This document shows, piece by piece, positions 37,301-49,325 of a DNA stretch of 64,000 nt; within the stretch, counting starts at the first letter, position 1; each line of letters begins with the position of its first letter. The notes under the pieces are model-generated. The model had not been told where the DNA came from. It searched no databases and was given only the letters and a program-made list of their open reading frames with translations. The stretch comes from Syngnathus acus (lineage: Eukaryota > Chordata > Actinopteri > Syngnathiformes > Syngnathidae). Location: the NCBI RefSeq assembly GCF_901709675.1, contig NC_051107.1:5146001-5210000 (forward strand), in the 5' to 3' direction. A program made the translations under genes and the position numbers.

Positions 37301-37441
37301 AGCGCTGTAAAAAGATTTTTTTCTTCTTCTTTTTTTTAATATAAAAATATAAAACATAAATAATATATTCATATAAATATATTTCTTTATATAAATATAT
37401 ATATTTATAAATTATTTATATGATATATTTGTATATTTAAA

Positions 37442-37450
<9 letters not shown>

Positions 37451-37472
<22 letters not shown>

Positions 37473-37474
37473 TA
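37451..37474. repeat. TA dinucleotide microsatellite
   Basis: Twelve TA units follow an A run. They lie within the inferred 3' UTR of the minus-strand gene. Confidence 0.95.
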
Positions 37475-37580
37475 CTAGCTTTTGCTTTATCACAGATTTC
37501 TACTACATGTAATATTTTGACATACGCTGCTGTGGCAGTGGAGATAAAGTTCATGGCAAAAAACAAACAAAGCCTCGTCT

Positions 37581-37696
37581 TTAGTTGTCCCAAAATAAAG
37601 CCAGATGGTTTGCATGTTTGCTGATGTGCTGGTAATCCTGTTTCATGCTCTCCTGGAGAGGAGTCCCACCATTCTCCCCGGGCATGACAATCCCAC
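37581..37696 (-). CDS. Terminal coding exon of an unidentified spliced gene
   Basis: Read on the minus strand, a splice acceptor ending in CTGTAG at 37697 opens a frame of two bases plus 37 codons that closes with TAA at 37581-37583. The translated part starts GIVMPGENGG, contains TPLQESMKQDYQ, and ends ANHLALFWDN before the stop. Two leading bases (GT) complete the single G left by the exon at 37968-38054, giving Gly. The intron between them is 271 nt, a normal short teleost intron. AATAAA signals lie about 280 and 395 nt beyond the stop. The C-terminal peptide is hydrophilic with no membrane segment, and I recognise no domain or family. The acceptor has only a moderate pyrimidine tract. The main alternative is chance splice-like sequence, which the phase match and the neighbouring strong exon make less likely. 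Confidence 0.5.
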
Positions 37697-37967
37697 CTAC
37701 AGGAGTGTATCAGCAACCTCCGCAACACCACTATGACTGATGTGTTTACGCTTTTTTTCCCCTCATCACATTTAGCACCCCCTCCCCTTGCTACTCACAG
37801 GACTGACTCCTCAACATACACAACCAATGAGTCACAGCACAGTAAAAAAACAGAACTTGCATGATTTGAAAATATTTTTCTTCATTGAAGAAAGAAAAGT
37901 GTCAAAAAAAAAATGGTCCGAAATACTCATGGGGGTGAAAATGAGAAAGGAAAAACGGGGCCCTTAC

Positions 37968-38054
37968 CTTGTGGCTTGATAGTGAAAAAATGTGTGGCAA
38001 TGACATCAGGCTGGTGATAAATTAGGGGAAGCTCTCTTCCAACTGATGGATCCT
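37968..38054 (-). CDS. Internal coding exon of an unidentified spliced gene
   Basis: This is the best exon candidate in the window. On the minus strand a long pyrimidine-rich tract (about 38055-38110, ending TTTCTTTCAG) precedes the exon, and the donor CAAG|GTAAGG follows it. The 87-nt exon is open throughout: two bases, 28 codons, one base. It encodes a peptide starting DPSVGRELPLIYHQ and ending HFFTIKPQ. Length divisible by three and phase 1 at both ends are typical of metazoan internal exons. It joins in frame to the terminal exon at 37581-37696 and can accept the candidate exon at 38517-38575, whose leftover G plus AG here makes Glu. I could not assign the peptide to a known protein family, so no function is given. 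Confidence 0.6.
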
Positions 38055-38516
38055 CTGAAAGAAAGGCAGAAAGATGGAGAGATGAGATGGAGATGAAGAA
38101 GTGGCGGGGGAGAGAAGGCAAGGGGAGTAGCTGTCTATTGACGCTGCTGCAAATGTTCCCCTGGCTGCCTCTGACAAAAATGGATGATTTTTATTAAGAG
38201 CCTTGGCTTTGTATCTTCCATCTCATATATCTCCTCTAACAGAGGAAGGCCATCTCGGAAGCTGACATGGAAGACAAGTAGTGCGGGGCTTTTATTTGGA
38301 GGGCTTCGCTTGCGTGCATTTAAAACCATCTCGCTTCCATTTAAAAAAAAAAAAAGACATTTTTGGCCAGTTTCTATCAGATTGGACCAAGAGTTTATGG
38401 ACATACAACCAGGAAGCCAAAATGAGAGAATATGCAAACCTTTGCACCAACCCAGCACCAATGGCGAGCTGAAAATCAAACCAATATGTCAAAGTTAAGA
38501 ATTTACAAACACTCAC

Positions 38517-38575
38517 CATTACAGTCCAGAGAAATCTTTACATGACTAGTTACAGCAACAACCAACAAACACAAA
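38517..38575 (-). CDS. Candidate upstream exon of the same unidentified gene
   Basis: On the minus strand the sequence TTTGTTTGTTTTCAG provides a good acceptor and ATG|GTGAGTG a near-consensus donor, bounding 59 nt. One frame is open: one base, 19 codons, one base. The peptide starts LCLLVVAVTSHV and ends SLDCN. Its outgoing phase matches the incoming phase of the exon at 37968-38054 across a 462-nt intron. The first half is hydrophobic and could be part of a signal peptide or membrane segment, but the exon is too short to decide. A phase match has a one-in-three chance of being accidental, so this is held less firmly than the two downstream exons. Confidence 0.35.
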
Positions 38576-40360
38576 CTGAAAACAAACAAATTACCAGGAC
38601 AAGATGGCACACCTGGTCAAGCCACAAGCTGGTTGGTTGGGAAAGAAAGGCAGGACTGAACCAACCATGAAATGGGACAACAAATCTAAAATAAAAATAC
38701 TAATCATGAGAAATTCAAAAATATCTAAGAAGCACAGTGACAAAAAAATCCCTTAATTCTTCACAATTTTAAATGGTTTGGACTGAGATTTGTTCCACTG
38801 GGGGCGTGGCCAAGAGTGGGTTGCTCCACCCCTGCTCTTGGGATCTCCATGCTAACCTTTGCACTAATGCTGCCCAATGTGAGTGACCCCAAAATAAATA
38901 AATTAATTAAAAATAATAATAATAATGCTGTCCAAACATAAATGGCTTTTTTGGGCATGAAAAAAAACAATTGTGCCCTTTCAACCAGCAATACACATAA
39001 GTAGTGTGAAGACAATTATTATTGAGTTGGACAGATTATTCTAAATTTGCCAAGTAGAAAAAAAGAGCAGTTTCGGAAACATAATATTTCCTCCCATTGA
39101 CATTTTGCTGCAGACTGCCGGTCTAAATATCACAAGTGTTGTGTTTTTGCAGCTTTTATCAACTCGTCAATGTAGCTACCAATTGGAAGCTAATTCGTCG
39201 AGCATTACCTTGTGTGTCGGACACCTGTATTGCAAATCATCAGCAGGTAGTGCACAAGCGTTTTGTGTTTGTTTGACCAACGCGAGGGTTTAGTGAGCCC
39301 AAGACATGGAGTCACATCCGGATTGCACAAATAACTCACAGCAGCCTCTAACAATGTCGGCCCACGGTGGCTTAACCGCCTGCGTGGCTGTGAGCATTTG
39401 TCAGCTTAACGCAAATTGATGCAACTAAAGCTCCGTTTCCAGCGAGTTGCATCATATAGTTTGGCACAATCTGCAAAGGTAAACCCTCGGCCTGCCACCA
39501 AGGTGTGTAGGCGGGATGGAGATATCTGCGCCGTACAGTGCTACGAGTCATACACACACCAATATATTTTTTGAAATTGTATTCTGCTTTCTTCAGAACC
39601 CTGACCTGTTTTTTTTCCCATGGAAGCAGGAACTTTATTTTTATGTATTTATTTATTTATGTATTTATTTATTTAATTTTTTTATTTATATAAACAATTC
39701 TTCTACAAGGGGGAATCAAATGCCCAGTTGAAGAGTAAAAACTAGAGTGAGCCCAAAATACTGTTCTTCCTGTTTTTATTTGTCTTTAATCAAGTTTAGT
39801 GTCAAACTAAATGTGGGGCCATCTAGTGGCCAACTGTGGAATTACAGCGAAAAGGGAAGCAGAACAAAATACTTTCTTGAATTCTTGAATGAATTGCTTT
39901 TACTTTGCGAATATACAAACAGTAGTCGTTATTTAGATGCTCACCTCGTCCCGACAACAAGAACAAGATGACTTGCACAAACACACTTTCTTATTTCCAT
40001 TCCATCCTGAATTTTTCGCAAACTGTTCTACACCCAGAAAGCAACCTTTGACACCCAGCTCAGCAACTCATCCTTCCTAGGGGGACTCTTAGGGCTCAGC
40101 TTCTTGTTGTGGTACATACACCTCCGCATACCAATGACAGCTGCCATAAACCACAATCGAACAAGAAAGTAGCAGCGCTACACACAAACACACACTTGAA
40201 AGGTGTGTGCAACTGCCACCGGAGAACAAACAGGGGACAAATCGGGTCTTGTGCTGATCAATAAAGTGTTCTCCGCGCCACCACTCTGTCACCTCCATTT
40301 CTATAAAAACAACACCGAGACTAGATTTGTTGCATCCAGTGAAGGATAATAGGTGATAAC

Positions 40361-40374
40361 GTCGCCTTGGCAAC
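40361..40374. promoter_or_regulatory. X-box-like RFX site
   Basis: GTCGCCTTGGCAAC matches the consensus in both half-sites. Confidence 0.35.
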
Positions 40375-40822
40375 CGTTCCGCTGCATACATGCCATAAGG
40401 GGCTCCGGCACTTGCTATTCACACCTGAATGTTTATTCTCATATTGGCAGACTGTCAGTGTAAACATCCTTCCTATGGCTGACAATAGATTTGTTTCTAG
40501 ACACACACAAAAAAAAGATAATAAAAAAAGAAAATATTGAAGGTTTCGAGGGCGTCAATATAATAACGTCACTCCCCACGTTTGTATGAGTCATCTTGCA
40601 AGTCCCACATGGATGGGACCTTGAATGCATGAATTTCATCTGCTTTGAATGCAGTAAACACATTGAGTTATAAAACGTTATGGATGATTGGATGCTTCAT
40701 CGCCCATGTATGATTATAGTGGTGGGATGTCGTCCCTCTGTTGTTCTATTAGGAACTCAATTTACTCTTTGCTTATGTTGTAGCATAGTCCATATTTCAA
40801 CGTTGACACGCTATTTTTTTTA

Positions 40823-41010
40823 GGAATTGCTAAGTCCATTGCTTTGTCTGTAGACCTATTGTCATTTTTTTCTCATTATTTTCATGTATTATTATTATTT
40901 TCAATTATTATCATTTTGGAATTGCTAAGTCCATTGCTTTGTCTGTAGACCTATTGTTATTTTTTTTCTCATTATTTTCAATTATTATTATTATTTTCAA
41001 TTTTTTTTTC
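40823..41010. repeat. Direct tandem duplication, 95-bp period
   Basis: GGAATTGCTAAGTCCATTGC followed by TTTGTCTGTAGACCTATTGT is present at 40823 and 40918, almost without change, which suggests a recent duplication. ATT trinucleotide runs follow to about 41095. Confidence 0.9.
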
Positions 41011-43126
41011 TCTCTCATTTGTTTCAATTATTATTATTATTAATTTCAATTATTATTATTATTATTTTCTATTATTATTATTATTATTATTACCAGTGCT
41101 TATAAAATTGAGTAAAATATTTCAAATGTCACGATTACCAGCGGTCATTATTTTTGACTTGATTTCCCAAGATTGAAAACCAAGAATCTCGCATGCACAA
41201 CATTTCAAATCCCCTAAATTCTCCCTCTCTTTCTAATGATTAATTTATTCACTGTTTGGAAAGTGAAAAATAAATCTTTGATGTATTATTTATTTAGTCT
41301 TCCATGTCATCAGGCTCTTTTCAATATAAGCCTCCATTGGAATTACTACTTGTGGAATTCCACTTTCATCCAAGCATTTATCAGGAAATTAAAATTAAAT
41401 AATAAAAACCTCTACATGAAGTCAACACAATAAGGTTTGAAGACAAGGAGAAAAAAAAATTGCGAACATACAAAATGTAGTTTCCCCCCCGCTGTGCATC
41501 ACAGCACTGCGGCTAGATTTGAACATTAAATGTTCTATCGCTTCAAAAATGAAAGGGAGCTGGCCAAACAGAAATTTGCTAAAGAGATTTTTCACAAGCC
41601 TTTGAAAAAGATCATCCATATGCTCTGAAAGGGAGAGTGACTCATAAAAGTGCTTAACTATTGAACAGTGCTGTTCAAAACACAAGCGCTGGATCCACAT
41701 AAAACTTCAGACAACGCTCTCCTCGACAATTTCATCATTTTTGCTCTTCAAATTAATTAGAGGAGATTAAAAACAATGAAGTCGGAATCGGAAACGCAGT
41801 TTTTTTATTTTTTTAACAAAAAACGTGGAATTCATTATAGCGTCTGTTATCTTTGAAGCTAAAAACATCTTCGATCCACTGAGCCCGGCATGGAATCAGA
41901 CAAAAAAAAAAAAATGTCTCTCTCAGTTTCTTGACAGTTAAATTATTTTAGAAACTAATGAGCTCTAAATGGCCAACAAAATCCAAAGAAAAGAAGTCAC
42001 TTTGATTTGATGGGTCGATGGCGCCAGGTAAAAGCCTCAAGGACCAATTACTGAGCTGGTCACATGACAGCAACACGCATTGAATTATTCCTCCTGGCTA
42101 ATAATATATTTGAGCTCAAATCCAATTTGGAGAAGCTTTAGCAAATCAAAGAAGTGAGGTTTGTATTTTATCTGCCACTTGTTTTGGTCTGAAGGACAGC
42201 GTCGAATAAGATCAAGTGGAATCCCACAGCGGCAAAAAAAAAAAAAAGGGACAGAAACAAAGATGGCAAGAGGACCAAAGGCTAGCAGGGGCTCAGAGAA
42301 AGAAATGAAAAATGTTGAAAGTTAATGGAGGTTGAGAAGTGGGATCAGGACAGAAGAGGGGAGAACAAATGGATTCCACGCCGTCCATTACAGCAACCGC
42401 CGTGCGCTGGAGTGCCGCGAGCCAAAATGCCCGATTTATTCCGGGCATAATGAGGCGCCGCCGACGCCCGATGCGAGGTTAAGTCGATAGGTAGCCCACA
42501 TTTAAAGTAGCCGTGTCCTGTAATGGCATCTCCAGGCGAAAGATTCCAATAAAGCATCTCATCTGTCATCATAAAAATTTAGCTTGCCATTTTTTACCGC
42601 CACTCTATTTGCCATCCCGCCGGCTTCACACAAACAGAAATTTGGATCATTTCTGAGGACATTACTGAAATCCTGGAGACTTCTATCGACTTTACCTTAA
42701 CCCCAAGATAAGCCTTCACCTTGAAATGTGATTATTTACATAACTCCAATTGCCTTCCTTTCCCGCAAGGAAGCAGGTCCAGATTTACGTCCTCATATGT
42801 ACTTGATGTCACCGGGCTCATATCGATTACAGAACTGTACCAAGCAATTTAATTACTGCATCTAAAATATCTTGCCAAGCAATCATTAAGATGAGCCAAG
42901 TTAGCTGGAGGTATCTTACTGAACAATCCTGTTAAGGCTTTTAGTGCTTTGGATCACACTCCGTTATGCCACAATCCTTGACCCAGCCATTTGTCTTTTC
43001 TTCATTTTGTCCATTTCTATCCAACCGCAAGAATGTATCCTTAAGCTGGCCAAATAAAAGTCTATGGAAAGTATTGGTTTTATATTACAGAATGTAATGG
43101 CAAACATATTTTCCAAAGCCATATAT

Positions 43127-43371
43127 CATAGGTGTCAAACTCGAGGCTCGGGGGCCAGATACGGCCCGCCGCCTCATTGTGTATCGACTTGTGTCAATCA
43201 TAAAATAACAAATTGTCCTAATTTAAAAAAAATAAAGATATTGCTGGCAATCTTTAATACCATTCATCCTTTTAAAATATTTGAACCGTTTTTACTAATC
43301 TGTGATTTCAAAACTAGTATTTGTTGTGTAGTCTATACTACATTTAAGGTGCTGACAGTTTGACACCCCTG
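43127..43371 (+). mobile_element. hAT-like MITE, copy 6: intact with 8-bp TSD
   Basis: This is the reference copy, 245 bp. It begins CATAGGTGTCAAAC and ends GTTTGACACCCCTG, imperfect terminal inverted repeats with CA...TG ends. The 8-bp sequence CCATATAT occurs immediately before (43119-43126) and immediately after (43372-43379). An 8-bp TSD with short CAGGGGTGTCAAAC-like ends is characteristic of the hAT superfamily (Charlie-like group). There is no open frame of transposase size, so it is non-autonomous. It has lost the CACATCATTTTATGTGG hairpin segment kept in other copies. Confidence 0.92.
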
Positions 43372-44954
43372 CCATATATCCAAGCAGATTGATGACTTTA
43401 ATTGCGTGATCTTGCTGATTTAGTAACACTCTAATTGTTTGTGCCCAGGTGTACCCCCCAACACCTAACTACCTTGTTAATCTCAGTCATCAAGTGCAAA
43501 GCCATCACCGGCTAATGGTGCACGCACAGTAAATGGTAGGAAGGGCCATTATAAGCCATCCAACAAATCTCCGCTCACACAATCATTGTTCCTGAAAGTG
43601 TGGTGAAAAATCCGCTGGCCGCACCAAAAGTGTGACTAGAATTCACATCGGATAATCAGAAAGGACCTTCATTGATTAAAAGATAATTATCTGCTTAACC
43701 GCACCCAATCAAAGAGCATGAATATTTATGAGACAAACATCTGAAATAGTTTTTTTTCCACAGACTTTGTTCCAAACCTGAACATTTTAACACCATTGAT
43801 TTTTGGATCATTTGTGCTCCTATTGCGTTTTGTTTGTTTCCGCGTTGTTGCGAGATTCGACTCATCCTTCTTTGCCTTTTAAAGCACGGGAGGAGGGAGG
43901 GGCTGACGATAAATCAAATCCGCCCGGTTACTGCTTTAGAGCTCCACAGGTCCGCGAGGACATTGCCCACTTCCTTGCATTAATCTTTTAATGGACTCTC
44001 CTCCCTTCTCTTTGGCAGATGCACTTCCCCTGACAGGTCAGCGACGATTGTCGGGGTCATTAGTCCTGTGATAGGCTGAACGATAAGATCAGCAGCAATG
44101 GCGACAAGGTGTGGGAGAGACCACTTTGGGGGAGGGCGGGGGGGTCTTGCAAGGTCGTTGCGAGAGCAGGAGACGGTCCATTTAGTACCCAATGTTTAGG
44201 TTGGTGATGCAGTGCTCATATTTCTCTTCTTGAATGTTTTATTCTTAAAATAGCTAATGGCAGAATTGCTTTTTTTGCAAAGTTTGGTAAACCTCAGCGC
44301 AAAACTCCTATTGCACTATTGACTTTCAATATCTAATTCTTTTATATGGCCTTCACATCAAGACTCAACTTTCTCATTGTTCCAGTTCACCTCCAAAAAA
44401 ATAAAAAATAAATGCTTGGTCCGTTCTCAGAGGCGCTTCTCGCTCACAAAATTGACTCCAGACGAAAGCAAGCTGTACGATGTGGACAAATGGTGTGGAG
44501 TTGATGGTTTGATAGCGGCGAGATGTATTTCTTAATCAACGCCGGGGTGGAAGGCTAACACAGTAAATGTGGCCCACTACTCACAACAAGTCCCTTGAGA
44601 GATTATACCAATTGCCTTTCCTGAAATGAATTCAGTGACCTACTGTAATATGAAATTCATTTGCACATAGGCAGCCGCTGCCAGACAATAATGTGGGTGT
44701 GTGTTTGTGTGGGTGTGTGTGTGTGGGAAGGACTGCGGTACATTGTTGGCATATACCCCAATGCCTTGTGAAACACAATAAAAAATATATTAATAACTAT
44801 GCACATTACAATCAATAACTATTGAAAGGAATATCTTATATTGGCAGGTATGTCAACTCACTGAGAATGACATTGACTTTTTTGCACTACAGTTGATAAA
44901 ATGTAATATCGTAACACTAGATTTGCTACTTTTTATATTATACTTTTTAGTTAT

Positions 44955-45350
44955 ATTTTTTGTATTTTTATATTTTATGGATTATATATTTTTATACTTT
45001 TTATATACTTTTATGCAAATGCGGTTGCGGCCAATTGCAAAATGTTTTATCATAATGTATGACTGCGAAATTTTATATTTTTATATTACACTTTTTATTG
45101 ATACTTTTTAATATTTTGTGTATTTTTTAAAAAAAAATTTATACTTTAATGCATGATGAAATTTTATTATTTATGGATTATATTTGATATTTTTTTTATA
45201 CTTTTTACATACTTTTATGCAAATGGGGTTGCGGCCAATTGCAAAATGTTTTATCATAATGTATGACCGCTATATTTTTATATTACACTTTTTATTGATA
45301 CTTTTGAATATTTTGTGTATTTTTCATTTTTTTTATACTTTAATTAATGC
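44955..45350. repeat. Tandem duplication, about 204-bp period
   Basis: ATGCAAATG(C/G)GGTTGCGGCC and AATTGCAAAATGTTTTATCA occur at 45013 and 45217. The surrounding TATATTTTTATATTACACTT and TTAATGCATGAT segments also repeat. Confidence 0.9.
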
Positions 45351-46439
45351 ATGATCAAATGGCTTTGCGACCAAAGCGTTACTATAAGTACATTACGAAC
45401 GTCTTATCAGGCCGGGGTAGTATTTTGCCTTTTTTCTTATCGTCACAACGGCTTTCAGAAGAAATACTGAAGCTTTTTCTTTGTTTTGCGGGGTAGCGTT
45501 TGAACAAAAGCCTCTTTGCAAGCACAATAGGCAGATCAAAACAAACCGTGCATGTCAAACTAAATGAGCTCGAGCATCGCTCGTTGAACTCTCACATGAG
45601 CATTCTCGCATTGGCGTTATTGTTTTAGATTAGACGAAACAAAAACATTTGGACTAATTAGTCCAAGGCCTGAATGATCACTAATTAGAATAAGTGCTTC
45701 AGAGGGAATATTTTAGAAGAGGAAGGCCAAGCGGGAGACGATAAAACCCTGATTGTTGTGTTTCGACGAATACAGAGACTTGGATATAAAAAAAGACATT
45801 ACTGGTGTGTTGAAGAACAAAAGGCGATATGGTAAAGATGTATTTTTATTTTAAGTGACTATTTTTTTTATTTTCTTTGACAGCGATGAAAAATCGTTGA
45901 CTCAACCAGCCGAGCCTCTTTAACCACGACTCCTTTAAACATCAAGGCAAGCGAGGGTGGTTTATTTATCTTGTAAACACACACACATTGCTAATTACAC
46001 CACATATCACGTTAAAAGAATTCCACCTCCGTCAAAGTCACGGCGGCTCGATAGAGATTTTTTTTTTTTTTTGCCCGTCTTTTCTTATGCCAGGACAGGA
46101 TTAAAAGCTGGTTATTGTTCAATCGCTTTAATGTCGCCCCTCTCTCTCTTTCTCTCCGCTGTCGTTTCAAGTTAATTAAATTTCTTCCGGGGCAATGGCG
46201 TATTGGCTGCCTGACAGGTAACATTATAAAGCGTGACCTTCCTAGAGTTGTTATCCTTTTGACAGCACAGATACTCTGTGGTCGGGAATAGATGCAAGGC
46301 TGATACTATCTGGGCATCCTGTCCTGTCCTGGGACGCCATTTTGCTGCAAATGTCACTTGCAACCTAAAGATTGTATCACGGCAGGTGATCAATATTCAG
46401 GATGAGCATTTAGGAAAAACTTCACGTTTTTTTCCATTT

Positions 46440-46595
46440 ACCGTCATTTCTTGACTATAAACCGCACCTGTATATAAGCCGCACCAAATATATACTAATA
46501 AAATATATAAGAGAATAATCCTACAATGACATCGAAATCATGAAAAATCCATTGATAAGTCGCACCGGACAAAAAGCGAGTCGGGAAAATACGAT
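46440..46595 (+). mobile_element. TA-type MITE, diverged relative of subfamilies A and B
   Basis: The left end ACCGTCATTTCTTGACTATA is followed by AACCGCACCTGTATATAAGC; the right end reads AAGTCGCACCGGAC and GGGAAAATACGAT. The pattern matches the terminal repeats of subfamily A but with many substitutions, so this is an older copy or a separate subfamily. Confidence 0.7.
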
Positions 46596-48051
46596 AATTA
46601 CAAAACGGTCATGTCTCAGCATTCGCACATGGTCTTGTGCCCTTCGCCCGAGTGATCTCAGTTGCCTCGTGTACGTTTGAGTGTGATGTGTGAGGACAAG
46701 CGAGCACCGTGTTCAATTGTCCATTCAGTGAGCTCAGCAGCGTGTGAAGGCCCTGTGGCCAGAGCACCAAACAATGACTGAGTGTCAAGCTTCTTCTCAG
46801 ATCATCAAATGATGTGCTTTTATGCTCCTTGTGGACAACTCTTGCAATGATCTTTTTTCATTGCAAGGAAAAAAAATGTAAATCATCAGTGGGGAATTTT
46901 ATTTTTTTTTGCTCCGGGGTTGTCACTGTGGTTAAAGCAAATCTAGAGCAATAAACATGGTGTGTTTGACTTGTTTTGATCTATATACTCTTTTTGGATA
47001 GAACTGTTCCCAAGTAACCACTTTTTTTTTTTAACAGCCTCGCTGGAAAGACTTGTGAAGAGTTTTGCAGGGGCAAAAGATGTCCATGAAGTGGAACTAC
47101 AAGCCAAGAGGAAGTAGAATCCGAGTTTTCCGCCCCAAATAAAGAGTCACAGCCGAGGGTTTTGAACTCAGACAAACCCGAACTCACTCGAAGCGAGAGA
47201 AACAACACGTGCAATGGATACAAGATGTGATAATAAAAAAGGAGAAAAAAAAAAAAAACTCCGACAATCAATCCGACAGACGGGTTGCCGGTGACAATTT
47301 GTTCCTGAGAACACATGACAAAACAGAATGCGATGCTTTCAGCAATGGCTGCTGGCTCCAAAATGGAACTGAAAGTATGAAATTGTCTTCATGCTAAATT
47401 GCACATTTCACTGGCTCTGAGTGTGACTTTTCTCGCAGCTTAGCCAGGCAGACTTTCTAATCCTTTCTCAGTTCTTCTACAACTTCACATAAGGTAAATA
47501 AAAAAATAAAATGAACAGAATAAATAATAATACAAATAAAATTGGGAGAAACGGCTAGGTTGTTAACATTACATCATCTGCTCCCTTCACAAATATGTCA
47601 GATTGCTTTCATACGAAGATCTCGTGACACACTAGCAAGTCAGTGACAAATTGAAACAGTCTTGTGCTACATGTGCTAGACTCAAGTATGAATAATTCCC
47701 TTTGCCGTGGCGGCACGGCGAGTGGGACGACTTCAATCAATCTTTCGCTATCTGGAAGGTGTTTAATATGAATAGATAGGCATAGGGAACATGTTAGAGA
47801 ACAACCAGGGAGGTTGTGAATTTAAAAGGAGGTCAAGGCTGCCTGTTTGTTGTCACGTCTGATCTCGCCGCGCCTTTGCAACTCCCGGCGGTCTCGACTT
47901 TCACTTGTCTGTAAACTTGTGGACTTGGTTTGGGGCTTACTAATTAAGCAGGTAAGTGTGTCTTGGTAAACACATGGCAGTGCACTTCAGCCCCTCTTGT
48001 GTCCTCAGAGACACCAACATGAGGAAGAATATTGAATTAGATGCACTACAT

Positions 48052-48215
48052 CAATGGTGTCGAACCTGACGCTCGGGGGCCAGATAGGGCCCGCCAAATC
48101 CTTTTAAGTGGCCCGCAAAGACAAATTGTGCATCCACTTGGTGTCAATACTAAAATTGCAAATTGTATTCCATTTTTAAAAAAATAGAGATGTTTCGAGC
48201 AATTTTTATTGTATT
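48052..48215 (+). mobile_element. hAT-like MITE, copy 7
   Basis: It starts CAATGGTGTCGAACC and continues with GCTCGGGGGCCAGATAGGGC, AAGTGGCCCGCAAAGACAAA and TTGTGCATCCACTTGGTGTC. The distal end fades into AT-rich sequence. Confidence 0.85.
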
Positions 48216-49188
48216 CATCTGTACCCATCTTCACATAAATCATTTTTTGACTCAATAACCTCTTGTGATCATCACAACAGACCACAAAATTTTGTTTTCT
48301 TATCCCACCCAGATGGTTCGTTTGGTGTAAACCATTGTCCTCGTTCACCCCCCCCCCCCCCCAATCCTGAAATGGTTACTATTTATAGTCGTCCTCACCC
48401 CCAACCATTCATATTTTTTTCTCTTTGCCCTGGCAGGAAGATGGAAGCATATTTTAAGCATCACGCTCCTGAAACACAATTCATCCCCTGTCGAAATACT
48501 TCCCTCCGTCACACCTCCATCCATCTGCTTTTTTCCAAGCCCCTCCCCACTGTGATCCTTCTTCTATCCCATCCAAACCATCCTGACTCATCGGTGGCCA
48601 AGATTTTCTGCATTGTGCTGACTATTGATTTCAAGCACCCAGACACCGTAGACTAGCAACAATGCCAATAATCACCAGTACTAACCCATTTAGCATTATT
48701 GTCATTGGTGGAAAGCCATCGGGGATTGAGTGGGATCACTCTAGCAGTCTCTTAATGCAATGTATTGTGAAAAGGAAAGCTAGCAAGATGTGCCAAAGTC
48801 AACCAACACAACCTTGTTAAACAACGCTAATCTCCGCTCGTGGATTGATCCAAATTGAGGCGACGCAAAGGAGAAGTAAACACGGCTGCATGAGTGTGGC
48901 GTGACCTTCGGCGGCTAAACTGAGGGATATCACGTCTGACCTTCAAGACTGGAAAATTTGCATCAAGTAGATTAAGAGCAAACAATTCTTCCGAGGCATT
49001 CCAGCTACAAACGAGCCGACGTGTAAATAAAAAATGAGAGAATGAGGAATTATTTCAGTCACACGCATTCACAGGCTGGAATATGTCTAAAATATTTATG
49101 ATTTTATGGGCATTACTATTGCGTTAGTTCATCACGTAGAGTTTAGACACCATTATCTGAAAACAGCAACAAAAGACGGGAAAAAAAA

Positions 49189-49325
49189 TGCTGAATTTTA
49201 AATGTCACAAAGAACAAAAATACAAAATAAATAAATGATGAATAAATAATAAATACATAAAAAATCCTGAATTTTAAATGTCACAAAGAACAAAAATACA
49301 AAATAAATAAATGATAAATAACTAA
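49189..49325. repeat. Tandem duplication, 76-bp period
   Basis: CTGAATTTTAAATGTCACAA with AGAACAAAAATACAAAATAA starts at 49191 and again at 49267. Confidence 0.9.

Larger units (their letters stand above)
37170..37580 (-). other. Probable 3' UTR of the unidentified minus-strand gene
   Basis: The stretch follows the TAA stop at 37581 on the minus strand and is very AT-rich. It includes a perfect TA run at 37451-37474, an A/T-rich block at 37320-37450 and AATAAA signals at 37295-37300 and 37181-37186 (TTTATT on the plus strand). Which signal is used cannot be told from sequence alone. Confidence 0.35.
38576..43126. other. Probably intron or upstream DNA of the minus-strand gene
   Basis: Low-complexity TATTT repeats at 39640-39700 and ATT repeats at 40870-41095. 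A possible exon at 39945-40006 was considered and not accepted. Confidence 0.4.
43380..48051. other. Non-coding, no gene seen
   Basis: Holds the 45-kb duplication and the diverged MITE at 46440. The remainder is ordinary AT-rich DNA. Confidence 0.6.

Noticed and set aside
38135-38290. Open minus-strand stretch FRDGLPLLEEIYEMEDTKPR
   Set aside because: There is an acceptor-like CAG before it but no donor after KPR; it lies within the intron of the better-supported gene model.
39945-40006. Possible 62-nt minus-strand exon with CGAG|GTGAGC donor, in phase with 38517-38575
   Set aside because: The acceptor (AAAAATTCAG) has no pyrimidine tract, and a phase match alone is a one-in-three event.
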